Assembly: GCF_030412785.1 (NCBI RefSeq)
Contig: NZ_CP125295.1
Span: 6,014,001 to 6,078,000, forward strand
DNA from: Paraburkholderia sabiae
GTDB lineage: Bacteria > Pseudomonadota > Gammaproteobacteria > Burkholderiales > Burkholderiaceae
DNA: 64,000 nucleotides
Direction: 5' to 3'
The position numbers and the translations under genes were made by a program. A model generated the notes under the pieces. The model was not told the DNA's origin, searched no databases, and worked only from the letters and a program-made list of their open reading frames with translations. Below are positions 1 to 8,248 of the stretch, in pieces (position 1 is the stretch's first letter; each line of letters opens with the position of its first letter).

Positions 1-65
1 TCGGTGGCGCGCCATTGTCCTTGCGCGGCGGATTCGACGTCGGAGGGAACGTATTTTTCGTGCAT
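1..65 (-). CDS. leuS: leucyl-tRNA synthetase, N-terminal fragment
   Basis: The minus strand from 65 encodes a protein starting MHEKYVPSDVE and running off the window edge, so only about 21 residues are visible. This matches the usual N terminus of bacterial leucyl-tRNA synthetase in Burkholderia relatives, the cytoplasmic enzyme that charges tRNA-Leu. The position downstream of exbB-exbD in a fur-bamE-dapB-exbB-exbD-leuS series, the usual order in the family, supports the call. No catalytic motif is visible in this fragment. Confidence 0.8.
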   Translation of the reverse strand, partial: MHEKYVPSDVESAAQGQWRAT

Positions 66-176
66 GGTGTGATGGGATCGCTGTTCGGTGCCGCTGTTCA
101 GTTGCTTCGGCACCGGCGGGGTGCTCTGCGTGATGAAAGTCTCGTCGATTCCCCTTTCGTCAAGGGGAAAGGGCTG

Positions 177-182
177 ATTATA
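177..182 (-). promoter_or_regulatory. -10 element, candidate leuS promoter
   Basis: The minus strand reads a perfect TATAAT here, about 110 nt upstream of the leuS start. No good -35 hexamer is seen at 16-18 bp. A small stem, CCCCTT/AAGGGG at 151-167, lies at the predicted transcript start. The rest of the 66-291 spacer shows only a weak GC hairpin (224-240), possibly the exbD 3' end. Confidence 0.35.
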
Positions 183-291
183 CCGTTCGGCCGGGTTCAC
201 GCCGCGCGCGATTGAGCGGATGCGCCGCGTTTTGCGCGGCAATTGCGTGCCGATTGGGCGTGATCGCGGGGGGTTTTAAGCCGTATGCGCC

Positions 292-765
292 CTACTGTGC
301 GGACGACGCGGCGGCTGGCGCCGTCGCCGGTCCGCCAGCTTTCGTAACGTCCGATGGCGGCTCCGTCACGAAGCCGATCCGCTCCAGCCCCGCCTGCTGC
401 GCCGCGCCCATCACCTGCGCGATCACTTCGTAGCGCGTCGAGCGCTCGGCGCGCAGATGGATTTCCGGCTGTTCCTTCTGTTTGCCCGCGTCGTTGAACT
501 GCGCGCGCATCTGGTCGAGCGTGATGGGTTTGTCGTTCCAGTAGAGCTTGCCGGCCGCGTCGATCGACAGCGTGATGGTCTGCGGCGTTTCGCGCGACTC
601 GGCGGCCGCGACGCGCGGCAGATCCAGCCGGATCGCGTGCGTGAAAAGCGGCGCCGTGATGATGAAAATGACGAGCAGCACGAGCATCACGTCGATGAGC
701 GGCGTCATGTTGATGTCCGCCATCGGCGCCGCTGTCTTGTGTCGTTCGAGTCCGCCGAATGCCAT
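292..765 (-). CDS. exbD: ExbD/TolR-family biopolymer transport protein
   Basis: 157 aa. ExbD proteins work with ExbB (or TolR with TolQ) in the inner membrane, turning proton flow into force on TonB- or TolA-type partners for outer-membrane transport or integrity. One hydrophobic segment at about residues 21-42 follows the typical MTPLIDVMLVLLVIF start and carries the conserved membrane aspartate (D25). The rest is a periplasmic domain with an Ala-rich tail. exbB lies 43 nt upstream on the same strand. Without tonB nearby the sequence cannot decide between ExbD and TolR roles; the position before leuS favours the ExbB/ExbD pair. Confidence 0.88.
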   Translation of the reverse strand: MAFGGLERHKTAAPMADINMTPLIDVMLVLLVIFIITAPLFTHAIRLDLPRVAAAESRETPQTITLSIDAAGKLYWNDKPITLDQMRAQFNDAGKQKEQPEIHLRAERSTRYEVIAQVMGAAQQAGLERIGFVTEPPSDVTKAGGPATAPAAASSAQ

Positions 766-808
766 GTGCCGTGCCTCGCTCTCGCCGGTTATGTGCGCTT
801 ATTTGCGC

Positions 809-1546
809 TTACGCCTGCGTCCGCGCGGGCGACCGCGCACCTTGCGCGTCGCGCAGATCGCCGCGCGTGGCGCCGTGCGCTTCGTCGGCGGGTGCGCAGA
901 CGTATGCGTGCAGATCGTGCGCAAAGCCGTCGAGTTCCTCCGACACCTGCCGCACCATCCGCCCCAGCACGTTATAGGCGAGCACGGCGGGAATCGCGAC
1001 GACGAGGCCGAAGGCCGTCATGATCAGCGCCTCGCCGACCGGGCCCGAGACGTTTTCGATCATCGCCTGCCCGCTCTGCGCGATGCTGCCGAGCGCGTGA
1101 TAAATGCCCCACACGGTGCCGAGCAACCCGACGAACGGCGCCGTGCTGCCCACCGACGCCAGCAGCACCTGACCGAACTCGAGCCGCCGCTGCGAGCGAT
1201 GCAGCGCCTGGCGCAGCGCGCGCAGTACGCGTTCGCTGCGCTCGACGCGCGCGAGCAGCGCGCCCGGCGTCTCGACTTCCGACGCCAGCAGCGCCGCTTC
1301 AGCCAACGGGGAAAAGATATGCTCGCGATCCGCGAGTCTTAACGTGGCGACGCCATCGGAGAGCGTCGGCGCCTGCCAGAACCGCGCGACGGCGCGCGGC
1401 CCTTGCCGCTTTGCGCGGCTCAGCATCCAGCTTTTGACGATCAGGAAACACCAGCTCGCAATCGACATCGCCAGCAGCACATAGGCGACGCCATGCGTAA
1501 TGGCGTCGCTGGTTTGCAGATAATGGATGATGCCGGTGTTTGCCAT
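809..1546 (-). CDS. exbB: ExbB/TolQ-family proton channel subunit (MotA/TolQ/ExbB)
   Basis: 245 aa. Inner-membrane proton-channel partner of the ExbD encoded just downstream. Three membrane segments are seen, near residues 15-38, 128-150 and 168-195; the second contains the family sequence GLLGTVWGI and the third ALIMTAFGL. The start MANTGIIHYL at 1546 is preferred over in-frame upstream codons, which run into dapB's 3' end and give an Arg/Ser-rich sequence unlike the family. The gene sits 64 nt after dapB and probably shares its transcript. Confidence 0.88.
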   Translation of the reverse strand: MANTGIIHYLQTSDAITHGVAYVLLAMSIASWCFLIVKSWMLSRAKRQGPRAVARFWQAPTLSDGVATLRLADREHIFSPLAEAALLASEVETPGALLARVERSERVLRALRQALHRSQRRLEFGQVLLASVGSTAPFVGLLGTVWGIYHALGSIAQSGQAMIENVSGPVGEALIMTAFGLVVAIPAVLAYNVLGRMVRQVSEELDGFAHDLHAYVCAPADEAHGATRGDLRDAQGARSPARTQA

Positions 1547-1610
1547 CGGACCTCGCCGGTCGCCCGGGCTGGCGCGCCCGGGGCAAATCAAAAACAGGCC
1601 GATGCCGGGC

Positions 1611-2408
1611 TTAGCGCAAGCCGAGCACGTCCTGCATGTCGAACAGGCCGTTCGCGTGGCCTTCGAGAAAGCGTACCGCGCGCACCGCGCCTTGCGCGTA
1701 CGACAGACGGCTCGCCGATTTGTGCGTGATTTCGATGCGCTCGCCGATGCCCGCGAACAGCACCGTGTGATCGCCAACGATATCGCCGCCGCGAATCGCC
1801 GAAAAGCCGATCGTCGACGGATCGCGCTCGCCCGTCACGCCTTCGCGCGCGTAGACGGCGCAGTCTTCGAGCTTGCGGCCGAGCGCGCCGGCGATCACTT
1901 CGCCCATCGTCAGCGCGGTACCCGACGGCGCGTCGACCTTGTGACGGTGATGCGCCTCGATGATTTCGATGTCGTAGCCCTGCGAGAAATGGCGTGCGGC
2001 GAATTCGAGCAGCTTCATCGTGACGTTCACGCCGACGCTGAAGTTCGACGCGAACACGATGCCGATTTTCTCCGACGCGGCGCGGATCTGCGCCTTTTGC
2101 GCGTCGTCGAAGCCCGTCGTGCCGATCACGAGCTTCGTGTTCGTGCGCAGCGCGGCTTCGATGTGCGCGAGCGTGCCCTCGGGGCGCGTGAAGTCGATCA
2201 GGTAGTCGGATTGCGCGAGCACGGCGTCGATATCGTCCGACATCAGCACGCCCGTCTGCTTGCCCAGAAACGCGCCGGCGTCCTGGCCGAGTTGCGGCGC
2301 GCCGGTGCGGTCGAGCGCGCCCGACAGCTTGACTTCAGGATCGTTGAGAACGGTTTCGATGAGCATCCGGCCCATGCGGCCCGATGCGCCGGCGATGGCA
2401 ATTTTCAT
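1611..2408 (-). CDS. dapB: 4-hydroxy-tetrahydrodipicolinate reductase
   Basis: 265 aa, the normal length. It reduces 4-hydroxy-tetrahydrodipicolinate with NAD(P)H in the diaminopimelate/lysine pathway in the cytoplasm. The N-terminal Rossmann motif GASGRMGR is at residues 7-14. The catalytic signature EAHHRHK is at 151-157, with H153 as acid/base and K157, followed by the substrate-binding APSGTA at 160-165. The start [10 protein letters not shown] at 2408 places the dinucleotide motif at the standard position; longer frames add an unrelated Arg-rich stretch. It lies between bamE and exbB, all co-directional. Confidence 0.95.
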   Translation of the reverse strand: MKIAIAGASGRMGRMLIETVLNDPEVKLSGALDRTGAPQLGQDAGAFLGKQTGVLMSDDIDAVLAQSDYLIDFTRPEGTLAHIEAALRTNTKLVIGTTGFDDAQKAQIRAASEKIGIVFASNFSVGVNVTMKLLEFAARHFSQGYDIEIIEAHHRHKVDAPSGTALTMGEVIAGALGRKLEDCAVYAREGVTGERDPSTIGFSAIRGGDIVGDHTVLFAGIGERIEITHKSASRLSYAQGAVRAVRFLEGHANGLFDMQDVLGLR

Positions 2409-2572
2409 GGGTAGTCCAGAAACAGCGCCTGTGCACTGCGCCGATGGATGGCGCGCGGCAGAGCGACAAAAGAAACGAAGCGGGCGGTGTCTCGCGGTGG
2501 CGGTGCGCCGGTGCAAGACACATGATGGGAAGGTGACCGAGTCACCCGCCCATCATGTTACGGACAACGGAA

Positions 2573-3454
2573 TCAGCCGCCCGTTCCCGTGCCCGTTTGT
2601 ACGGAAGATTGCGACGATTTGGCCGACTTGTCTTTCGACTGGCCGTTGTTGCTTTCCGGGCCGGTCGGGCCGACAGGGTTGTCGCTCGGCACACCCTGCA
2701 TCTGCGGCGGCGGCGGACGCGTGAAGCGAAATTGCGGCTTGCCCGGCTCCGTCGAGTTCTGCGGAACGCCACCGTTCGACGGCGGCGTGTTCGCACGCAC
2801 CGACGGCGTCGCACCCGGCGCGGGCGCCTGCACCGCGTTGGTCAGGCGGTTCGCAGCCTGCGCAGCCTGCGCGTTCGGATCGACGGCGGGCAGATTGCCT
2901 GCCTGCGCGGCGTCGGACGTCGGCGACTGCACCGTGTCGGGCGAGACAGCAGGCGCTGCCGCTGCCGCAGCAGGCGCGCTGGCTGCGCTCGCAACCGCGG
3001 GCGCGACGGCCTTTTTCTTGCCGGTGCGGTCGCCGTCGATATCGGCGAGCAGTTCGAGGTTGGACGGCAGATCTTCGCCGCCCGACCAGCTCGCGACACG
3101 GTCGCCGGTGAAGTTCACAATGAAGTCACGCTGCTGGACGATCGACGTCGAGCCGCGCTTGAAATAGAACACGTAGTCCCAGCGATCCGCGTGGAACATG
3201 TCCGCCAGGAGCGGTGTGCCGAGTACCTGTCTGACCTGCGCCCGCGACATACCGACTTGCATCTGCGCGGCCATTTCGCTCGACACGAAATTGCCTTGAA
3301 CCACAGTAATGCGATACGGCGTGATGCTTTGGGCAACACGCTGAGTCAGGCTGTCATACGTGGAACATCCAGCAAGTACGGCCACAGCCGCAGCGACGAT
3401 CAAGGAACGCCGTATGCGGCTCCCCCGGTTGATCAATAGAGCTTTTGGAATCAT
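2573..3454 (-). CDS. bamE: outer membrane assembly lipoprotein BamE (OmlA/SmpA) with long C-terminal extension
   Basis: 293 aa. A signal peptide ends in the lipobox LAGC with C30 as the acylated cysteine, so the mature protein is a lipoprotein, probably on the inner face of the outer membrane. Residues about 38-115 match the SmpA/BamE fold (VGMSRAQVRQVLGTPL, then a WDYVFYF strand). BamE is an accessory subunit of the BAM complex that inserts outer-membrane proteins. Residues 120-293 are a low-complexity Ala/Pro/Asn-rich extension; E. coli BamE stops after the folded domain. Divergent from fur, the usual place in beta-proteobacteria. The M at 3454 is chosen because it directly precedes the signal peptide. 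Confidence 0.9.
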   Translation of the reverse strand: MIPKALLINRGSRIRRSLIVAAAVAVLAGCSTYDSLTQRVAQSITPYRITVVQGNFVSSEMAAQMQVGMSRAQVRQVLGTPLLADMFHADRWDYVFYFKRGSTSIVQQRDFIVNFTGDRVASWSGGEDLPSNLELLADIDGDRTGKKKAVAPAVASAASAPAAAAAAPAVSPDTVQSPTSDAAQAGNLPAVDPNAQAAQAANRLTNAVQAPAPGATPSVRANTPPSNGGVPQNSTEPGKPQFRFTRPPPPQMQGVPSDNPVGPTGPESNNGQSKDKSAKSSQSSVQTGTGTGG

Positions 3455-3565
3455 TTCCCTCACCGTGCGGGCTTCCCGAGCCGCGCGTGTTTCCGTGTAA
3501 GATGACCTGAACAGCAATTCACATTACCATTAGAACCCCGCATTGTACTCTAGGGATCCCTTGCC

Positions 3566-3994
3566 ATGACCAATCCAACCGATCTGAAAAATATCGGACT
3601 CAAGGCGACCCTACCGCGCCTCAAGATTCTGGAGATCTTTCAGCACAGCCCGGTGCGCCATCTGACCGCCGAAGATGTCTACCGCAACCTGCTGCACGAA
3701 GAACTGGATATCGGGCTCGCCACGGTGTATCGCGTGCTCACGCAGTTCGAGCAGGCAGGTCTGCTGTCGCGCAGCAACTTCGAGTCGGGTAAAGCCGTTT
3801 TTGAGCTGAACGAAGGGACACACCACGACCATCTGGTGTGTATCGATTGCGGTCTCGTTGAAGAATTTTTCGACCCCGAGATCGAGAATCGCCAGCAGGC
3901 GATCGCGAAAGAACGTGGCTTCAAGCTGCAGGAACACGCGCTCGCGCTCTATGGCGCGTGCACGAAAGACAAGTGCCCGCATCGCAAGCATTGA
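3566..3994 (+). CDS. fur: ferric uptake regulator Fur
   Basis: 142 aa, typical length. Fe(II)-responsive DNA-binding repressor of iron uptake genes. The winged helix covers about residues 10-80, with the recognition region [21 protein letters not shown]. The metal/dimerisation domain has HHDH at 86-89 and two Cys pairs, C92/C95 and C132/C137, the structural zinc site. It is divergent from bamE with about 110 bp between them and is followed by a strong terminator. Confidence 0.96.
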   Translation: MTNPTDLKNIGLKATLPRLKILEIFQHSPVRHLTAEDVYRNLLHEELDIGLATVYRVLTQFEQAGLLSRSNFESGKAVFELNEGTHHDHLVCIDCGLVEEFFDPEIENRQQAIAKERGFKLQEHALALYGACTKDKCPHRKH

Positions 3995-4030
3995 CGTTCC
4001 CGTCCCGCCGGTTTTGCCGGTAAGACGCAG

Positions 4031-4066
4031 AAAGGCCCGGCCGATTCTCATCGGTCGGGCCTTTTG
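4031..4066 (+). terminator. rho-independent terminator after fur
   Basis: The stem AAAGGCCCGGCCGA/TCGGTCGGGCCTTT, with a TTCTCA loop, follows fur by about 35 nt and runs into a short T tract. The A-rich 5' arm could also serve the convergent allA gene. Confidence 0.85.
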
Positions 4067-4109
4067 CTTTCCGGTGCTTACATCGACCGCTCACCACCGA
4101 AAACTGGCC

Positions 4110-4622
4110 TCAAACCGCCAGCATTTCGAACGATTCACGCTCCAGCCGCCACGTCTGCGGCAACGCGAGTTCGTCGCAATTCGGCCCTTCTCCACCACGA
4201 TCGACCACGACGAAATCGCTCACGCGCTCCAACGCCAGCAGCGGATGATGCCAGACGCCTTTCGCGTAATTGACGCCCTGCCAGCCGTGCGTCGAGAACG
4301 CCCTGAGCTTCGTAGGATCAAGTTCGCCAGCGGGCGCGACGACGATCAGATACGGCGCCGCCGATAGCGGTACGAACGCCTGACTGCCAAGCGGATGCCG
4401 CTCCATCATCACGATGTCGATCGGCCATGCACGCGGCTGCGCGCGAAACACGTTGATCAGCGGCCGGCCGCCCTGCGTGTTCACGTCGACTTTCGCCAGA
4501 TCGTGGAAGCGCTCGGTCGTGCCTTCGTTGATCGGGTAATGGCGCGCGCCGTCCAGTTCGATCACGTCGCCGAACGGGGCGAACGCTTCGCGCGTCAGGC
4601 GCTCGATGCGCAGTGTGTTCAT
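4110..4622 (-). CDS. allA: ureidoglycolate lyase
   Basis: 170 aa, the family length. It splits ureidoglycolate into glyoxylate and urea, the step after allantoicase in purine-ring (allantoin) degradation. The sequence has the family features: an N-terminal [14 protein letters not shown], a central [18 protein letters not shown], and the cupin strand [11 protein letters not shown] carrying the conserved HH pair. It lies 30 nt after the allantoicase gene on the same strand, so the two almost certainly form one operon. The RBS GGAGAAGG precedes the ATG. Confidence 0.93.
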   Translation of the reverse strand: MNTLRIERLTREAFAPFGDVIELDGARHYPINEGTTERFHDLAKVDVNTQGGRPLINVFRAQPRAWPIDIVMMERHPLGSQAFVPLSAAPYLIVVAPAGELDPTKLRAFSTHGWQGVNYAKGVWHHPLLALERVSDFVVVDRGGEGPNCDELALPQTWRLERESFEMLAV

Positions 4623-4652
4623 GGCCTTCTCCGTCGATCCTTGCAGTACGCG

Positions 4653-5663
4653 TTACTCGGGTTCGCCCCACAGACGCAGGCGCGACACGCCGCCGTCCGG
4701 ATAGATGTTGAAGCGCACGTGCGTCACGGGGCCGAGCGCGGCGAGTTCCGCAGCGAACGTGTGGATGTTGTCCATCTGCAGCTTCTGTTCGGGCAGCAGA
4801 ATGGGCCAGAACATCGCTTGCGTGACGAGGGAATCGTCGGTGCCGCCCGTGACGGACGCCGCCTGCAGCGAACAGCGATCCGGGAAATTCCCCTTGAAGT
4901 GCGCCGTGTCGACTTCAACCTTGCGGATCACGCCCGGCCGCGCGAGCGCGACGATCGCCCAGTCGTTGCCCGGCTCGCGGCGTCGGCGCGTTTCCCAGCC
5001 GTCGCCCATGTTGACGCCGCGCCCCGGCATCAGCATCTGCGATGCCGGTCCGAAATGCTGGTTGTTCGCCGCGACGAGATACGCGCCGTTTTCGACGGCC
5101 GCCAGGTCGATCAGGCTGCCACGTTCGGTGCGCTCCCAGTCGCGCTTCGGTTGCCCGTAGACGCGCAGACGCGCAAGTCCGCCGTCCGGATACAGATTCA
5201 CGCGCAGATGCGTGAACGCGCGTGCGTCATGCACCTCGACGTATTGGTGCTGATTGCCCTGCAGCGTGGTCGCGGGCACGATGCTTTGCCAGTCGGCGTT
5301 GTCGGCGGGGATGTCGTCGTTCGAATAGCAGGCTTCGATCGATGCCGCCGGCGGGAAGTTGCCCGTGAAGTGGCTCGTATCGAGATCGACGCCATGCACG
5401 ACACCCGGCCGCGCGAGTCGCACGACGCAATAGTCGTGGCCCGTCGTACGCTTGCGGCGCGTTTCCCAGCCGTCCATCCACTTGCCGTGGTCGTCGTATT
5501 TGCCGGGGATGAAGACGGCCGGCTGCGGGTCGAGCATTCGCTCCTTCGGCGCGAAGAATTCGTCGCTGGCGAAGAGCGCCTTCGCACCGAGGCGCGGGTC
5601 GGCGAGATTCATGTAGCGGCGCGTGAAGGCGGGTGCGTTCGGATCGAGAATCGGATTAGCCAT
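4653..5663 (-). CDS. alc: allantoicase
   Basis: 336 aa. Hydrolyses allantoate to ureidoglycolate and urea. The protein is an internal duplication typical of allantoicases: DGWETRR...[15 protein letters not shown] at about residues 64-88 and DGWETRR...[15 protein letters not shown] at 221-246, each followed by a D-T-x-H-F-x-GNFP segment (95-104 and 252-261). Repeat ends [14 protein letters not shown] (157-170) and [14 protein letters not shown] (320-333) also match each other. The start [13 protein letters not shown] at 5663 is chosen; the open frame extends further upstream into dctA but without family similarity. allA follows directly. Confidence 0.95.
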   Translation of the reverse strand: MANPILDPNAPAFTRRYMNLADPRLGAKALFASDEFFAPKERMLDPQPAVFIPGKYDDHGKWMDGWETRRKRTTGHDYCVVRLARPGVVHGVDLDTSHFTGNFPPAASIEACYSNDDIPADNADWQSIVPATTLQGNQHQYVEVHDARAFTHLRVNLYPDGGLARLRVYGQPKRDWERTERGSLIDLAAVENGAYLVAANNQHFGPASQMLMPGRGVNMGDGWETRRRREPGNDWAIVALARPGVIRKVEVDTAHFKGNFPDRCSLQAASVTGGTDDSLVTQAMFWPILLPEQKLQMDNIHTFAAELAALGPVTHVRFNIYPDGGVSRLRLWGEPE

Positions 5664-5728
5664 GATCGGTTCAGTCTTCGGTCGAGAGGTTCGTTTGAGG
5701 TGCGTTCTAGAGCAATTTGCTTGAATAG

Positions 5729-5753
5729 GCGGCGGACCGTTTCGGTCCGCCGC
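5729..5753 (-). terminator. terminator-like hairpin after dctA
   Basis: A perfect 11-bp stem GCGGCGGACCG/CGGTCCGCCGC with a TTT loop lies in the 128-nt gap between dctA and alc. There is no T tract after it on the minus strand, so it may be a processing or pausing hairpin. It suggests dctA and alc-allA are at least partly separate transcripts. Confidence 0.45.
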
Positions 5754-5791
5754 GTGCCACGATTGGTCGGTCAGATGGCGGGAAAGCGTGG

Positions 5792-7117
5792 TCAGGCGTG
5801 CGCCGGGTTCGCGTGGCCCGTCTCGTCGTCGAGATCGGGGCTGGCGGGCACGAAGCGGAAGTCGCTGTCGAGATTCAGAACGCGGCGGGCGCGCGCCTTG
5901 TCGATGTCGTTCTCCCACACGCCGACGACGACCGTCGCGACGCAGTTGCCGATCAGATTGGTCAGCGCGCGAGCGATGCCGACAAACCAGTCGACGGGCA
6001 GGATCAGAACGAGGCCGAGCACGGGAATCGCCGGAATCGCGGAGAGCGTCGCGGCGAGAATCACGATCGCCGAGCCGGGAATGCCGTGCGCGCCCTTCGA
6101 CGTAATCAGCGAAACGAGCACGACGACGATCAGATCGTGCATCGACAGCGGCGTATTCGTAGCCTGCGCGATGAAGATCACGGCGAGCGTCAGATAAATC
6201 GAAAAACCGTCGAGGTTGAACGAGTAGCCGGTCGGAATCACGAGACCGACGGTCGAATCCTTCACGCCCATCCATTCGAGCTTGCGCATGATCTGCGGCA
6301 GCACGGCATCGGACGACGCGGTGCCGAGCACGATCGACAGTTCTTCGCGCAGATAGCGGATCAGCTTGAAGATGCTGAAGCCGGCGAGACGCATCACGAC
6401 GCCCAGCACGACGACGACGAACACGAAGCAGCTCGCGTAGAACACGACGACGAGCATGCCGAGCTGCTTGAGCGACGCGACGCCGTAGGTGCCCGTCGTG
6501 AACGCGATCGCGCCCAGCACGCCGAGCGGCGCGAGCTTGATGATGAAGCTCATCACGCGGAAGAACACTTGCGCGAGTTCGTCGATCAGACCATTGACGC
6601 GCTGCACGCGCGGGCCGAGCAGCGACAGCGCCGAGCCGACCAGCACGGAGAACACGAGAATCTGCAGGATGTCGCCTTTCGCGAAGGCATCGAACGCGGT
6701 CTCGGGGATGATCTTCAGCAGGAAGCCGGCCGTGTCCTTGAGGCTTTTCGCGTGCTCGGTGTACGAGGCGAGCGACGCGGGATCGAGCGAATGCAGATCG
6801 ATGTTCATGCCGACGCCCGGGCGCGTCACGTACGCGAGCACCGCGCCGATCACGAGCGCGATCGTCGTCATGATTTCGAAGTAGACGACCGCTTTCAAGC
6901 CGACGCGCCCTACTTTCTTCAGATCGCCCGCGTGCGCCATGCCGCTGACGACCACGCAGAACACGATCGGGCCGATCACCATCTTGATCAGCTTGAGAAA
7001 ACCATCGCCCAACGGACGCAGCGACTGCGCGAAATGCGGAAACAGCGCGCCGATCACGATGCCCGCTACGAGAGCGATCACCACCCGGCCAAACAGCGAA
7101 TTGAAAAACTTCAACAC
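5792..7117 (-). CDS. dctA: DctA-type dicarboxylate:cation symporter (DAACS family)
   Basis: 441 aa, the family length. Inner-membrane carrier that takes up C4-dicarboxylates such as succinate, fumarate and malate with protons or sodium. Several hydrophobic helices are evident. The family signatures are present: [21 protein letters not shown] after the second helix, [14 protein letters not shown] in hairpin 1, [22 protein letters not shown] in hairpin 2 and [12 protein letters not shown]. Divergent gntR and three shared palindromes upstream suggest control by that regulator. Its position beside allantoin genes could mean it imports a related acid; DctA substrate choice cannot be read from sequence. 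Confidence 0.9.
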   Translation of the reverse strand: MLKFFNSLFGRVVIALVAGIVIGALFPHFAQSLRPLGDGFLKLIKMVIGPIVFCVVVSGMAHAGDLKKVGRVGLKAVVYFEIMTTIALVIGAVLAYVTRPGVGMNIDLHSLDPASLASYTEHAKSLKDTAGFLLKIIPETAFDAFAKGDILQILVFSVLVGSALSLLGPRVQRVNGLIDELAQVFFRVMSFIIKLAPLGVLGAIAFTTGTYGVASLKQLGMLVVVFYASCFVFVVVVLGVVMRLAGFSIFKLIRYLREELSIVLGTASSDAVLPQIMRKLEWMGVKDSTVGLVIPTGYSFNLDGFSIYLTLAVIFIAQATNTPLSMHDLIVVVLVSLITSKGAHGIPGSAIVILAATLSAIPAIPVLGLVLILPVDWFVGIARALTNLIGNCVATVVVGVWENDIDKARARRVLNLDSDFRFVPASPDLDDETGHANPAHA

Positions 7118-7173
7118 GGCTTTCTCCCGGTCACGAATTGGGTCAGCAGCACGATTATCAGGTCTCCATTCAT

Positions 7174-7188
7174 ACCGGTCTGACCAGT
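7174..7188. promoter_or_regulatory. FCD/GntR operator candidate O1
   Basis: Core GGTCTGACC at 7177-7185, centre 7181. It lies roughly +10 to +18 of the predicted dctA transcript start, where a bound repressor would block transcription. First of three copies of GGTC(T/A)GACC in this spacer. Confidence 0.65.
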
Positions 7189-7201
7189 GCTGTTATGGCC
7201 A

Positions 7202-7230
7202 ATAGTAGGAAGCCGATATAGTGAGGTCAA
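7202..7230 (-). promoter_or_regulatory. candidate dctA promoter
   Basis: On the minus strand, TTGACC (7230-7225), a 17-bp spacer and TACTAT (7207-7202) form a good sigma-70 type promoter, giving a start near 7195 and a leader of about 78 nt before the dctA ATG at 7117. Operator candidates O1 and O2 lie on either side of it. Confidence 0.6.
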
Positions 7231-7256
7231 GGTTTGGCGGGACGGTGTTTACCCGA

Positions 7257-7270
7257 TCTGGTCTGACCGG
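7257..7270. promoter_or_regulatory. FCD/GntR operator candidate O2
   Basis: Core GGTCTGACC at 7260-7268, centre 7264, identical to O1 and 83 bp from it (about eight helical turns). It lies between the divergent promoters, upstream of both. Confidence 0.6.
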
Positions 7271-7335
7271 CTTTCTCGCGCGGAACTTGCTATCGGAACG
7301 CGGATTGCACGTTGAATGCGAAGCCGTTCTAGAAT

Positions 7336-7350
7336 GCTGGTCAGACCGCC
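7336..7350. promoter_or_regulatory. FCD/GntR operator candidate O3
   Basis: Core GGTCAGACC at 7339-7347, centre 7343, 79 bp from O2 and 22 nt before the gntR start. A possible gntR -10, TAGAAT, is at 7330-7335 with TTGCAC at 7305-7310 (19-bp spacer, long), so O3 would cover the gntR transcript start and allow autorepression. Confidence 0.6.
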
Positions 7351-7369
7351 CCAAACCGCCGCCGACATC

Positions 7370-8062
7370 ATGAAAAACGTGCCGCACACCGTCACTGACG
7401 CCGCTATCGCGACGATCCGCGAGAGGATCGAAGGCGGCGCTTATCCTGTCGGCAGCTTGTTGCCGGCGCAGCGGCAATTGTCGGAGGAACTGGACATCAG
7501 CCGGGCGTCGCTGCGCGAGGCGCTATCGACGCTCGAAGCGCTCGGCATGCTGACGATTCGCCCTGGCAAGGGCGTGTACGTGCAGTCGGCGAAGGCATCG
7601 TCGGCGCATCCGTGGCGGTTTGCCGATCAGTCGTCGTTGCCGGATACGTATCAGATGCGGTTTGCGCTGGAAGGGTTTGTCGCGCGGATGGCTGCGCTGG
7701 CTATCGGTGACGACGATGTTGTGTGGTTCGAGGACAATATCGCCGCCTTGCAGACGGCGCTCGTGAACGGTGATCTGGACGACGCCTCGCAGCTCGATTT
7801 CGACTTTCATATGCGCATCGTGGCGATTGCTGGCAATGCTGCCATCGAGTCTATTCTGCGCAGCAGCGCGGATATCATGAAGGAGAGTCAGCGGATGCCT
7901 TTCTATCGGCGTGAGCTTGTGCTGTCTACTTATCATGAGCATCGCGCGATTCTTGATGCGCTTAAGGCGCGGGATCCTCACCGCGCTGGTCTTGCTATCG
8001 AGAAGCACATCGCTAATGCCGCGCAGCGGGCCGGGGTTTATTTTCCTACGCCGCAGGCGTGA
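7370..8062 (+). CDS. GntR-family (FadR/FCD subfamily) transcriptional regulator
   Basis: 230 aa from the ATG at 7370; an in-frame ATG at 7316 would add 18 residues and place operator O3 inside the gene, so the shorter start is preferred. An N-terminal winged helix (about residues 8-75) contains LPAQRQLSEELDISRASLREALSTLEALGML and a GKGVYV wing, typical of GntR. The remainder is an all-helical FCD ligand domain whose metal-site pattern is visible: FDFHMRIV, then YHEHRAIL and the final EKHI. The likely targets are dctA and itself through the three GGTCnGACC palindromes. The effector is unknown; an organic acid is usual for this group. Confidence 0.9.
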   Translation: MKNVPHTVTDAAIATIRERIEGGAYPVGSLLPAQRQLSEELDISRASLREALSTLEALGMLTIRPGKGVYVQSAKASSAHPWRFADQSSLPDTYQMRFALEGFVARMAALAIGDDDVVWFEDNIAALQTALVNGDLDDASQLDFDFHMRIVAIAGNAAIESILRSSADIMKESQRMPFYRRELVLSTYHEHRAILDALKARDPHRAGLAIEKHIANAAQRAGVYFPTPQA

Positions 8063-8096
8063 TTCTGGCCTTTGGTTTTTGCTTTTGGTTTTGCTG

Positions 8097-8188
8097 CGCT
8101 GGCATCCGCGTTTTGCTTTCTGTGCTTCATGCGTTGCCCCTGTGCGGGGCAACGCTAATAAACCGAAAGCAAATCGCGGATGCCAGCG
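8097..8188. repeat. nested inverted repeat (REP/cruciform-like)
   Basis: Outer arms of 24 bp at 8097-8120 and 8165-8188 are complementary except for one base. Inside them a perfect 10-bp stem GCGTTGCCCC/GGGGCAACGC (8131-8155, loop TGTGC) forms a second hairpin. The element fills the space between convergent gntR and gap. Similar CGCTGGCATCCGCG and GTTGCCCCTGTGCGGGGC pieces are, from memory, dispersed in Paraburkholderia genomes; a genome search would settle this. Confidence 0.75.
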
Positions 8189-8193
8189 AAGTC

Positions 8194-8223
8194 AAAAAAA
8201 AGGCCACCCAAAAGAGCGGCCTT
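8194..8223 (-). terminator. rho-independent terminator after gap
   Basis: On the minus strand AAGGCC...GGCCTT (8223-8200) is followed by a run of T, about 25 nt beyond the gap stop codon. Confidence 0.75.
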
Positions 8224-8248
8224 CGGCAGAACAAAAAAACAAAAAACC

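Noticed and set aside
3524..3551. fur promoter TTACCA-N16-TACTCT
   Set aside because: The start would fall only about 8 nt before the fur ATG, with no room for an RBS; not convincing enough to list.
5664..6275. N-terminal extension of the allantoicase frame to 6275
   Set aside because: It overlaps dctA and is Arg/Asp-rich; the family N terminus begins at 5663.
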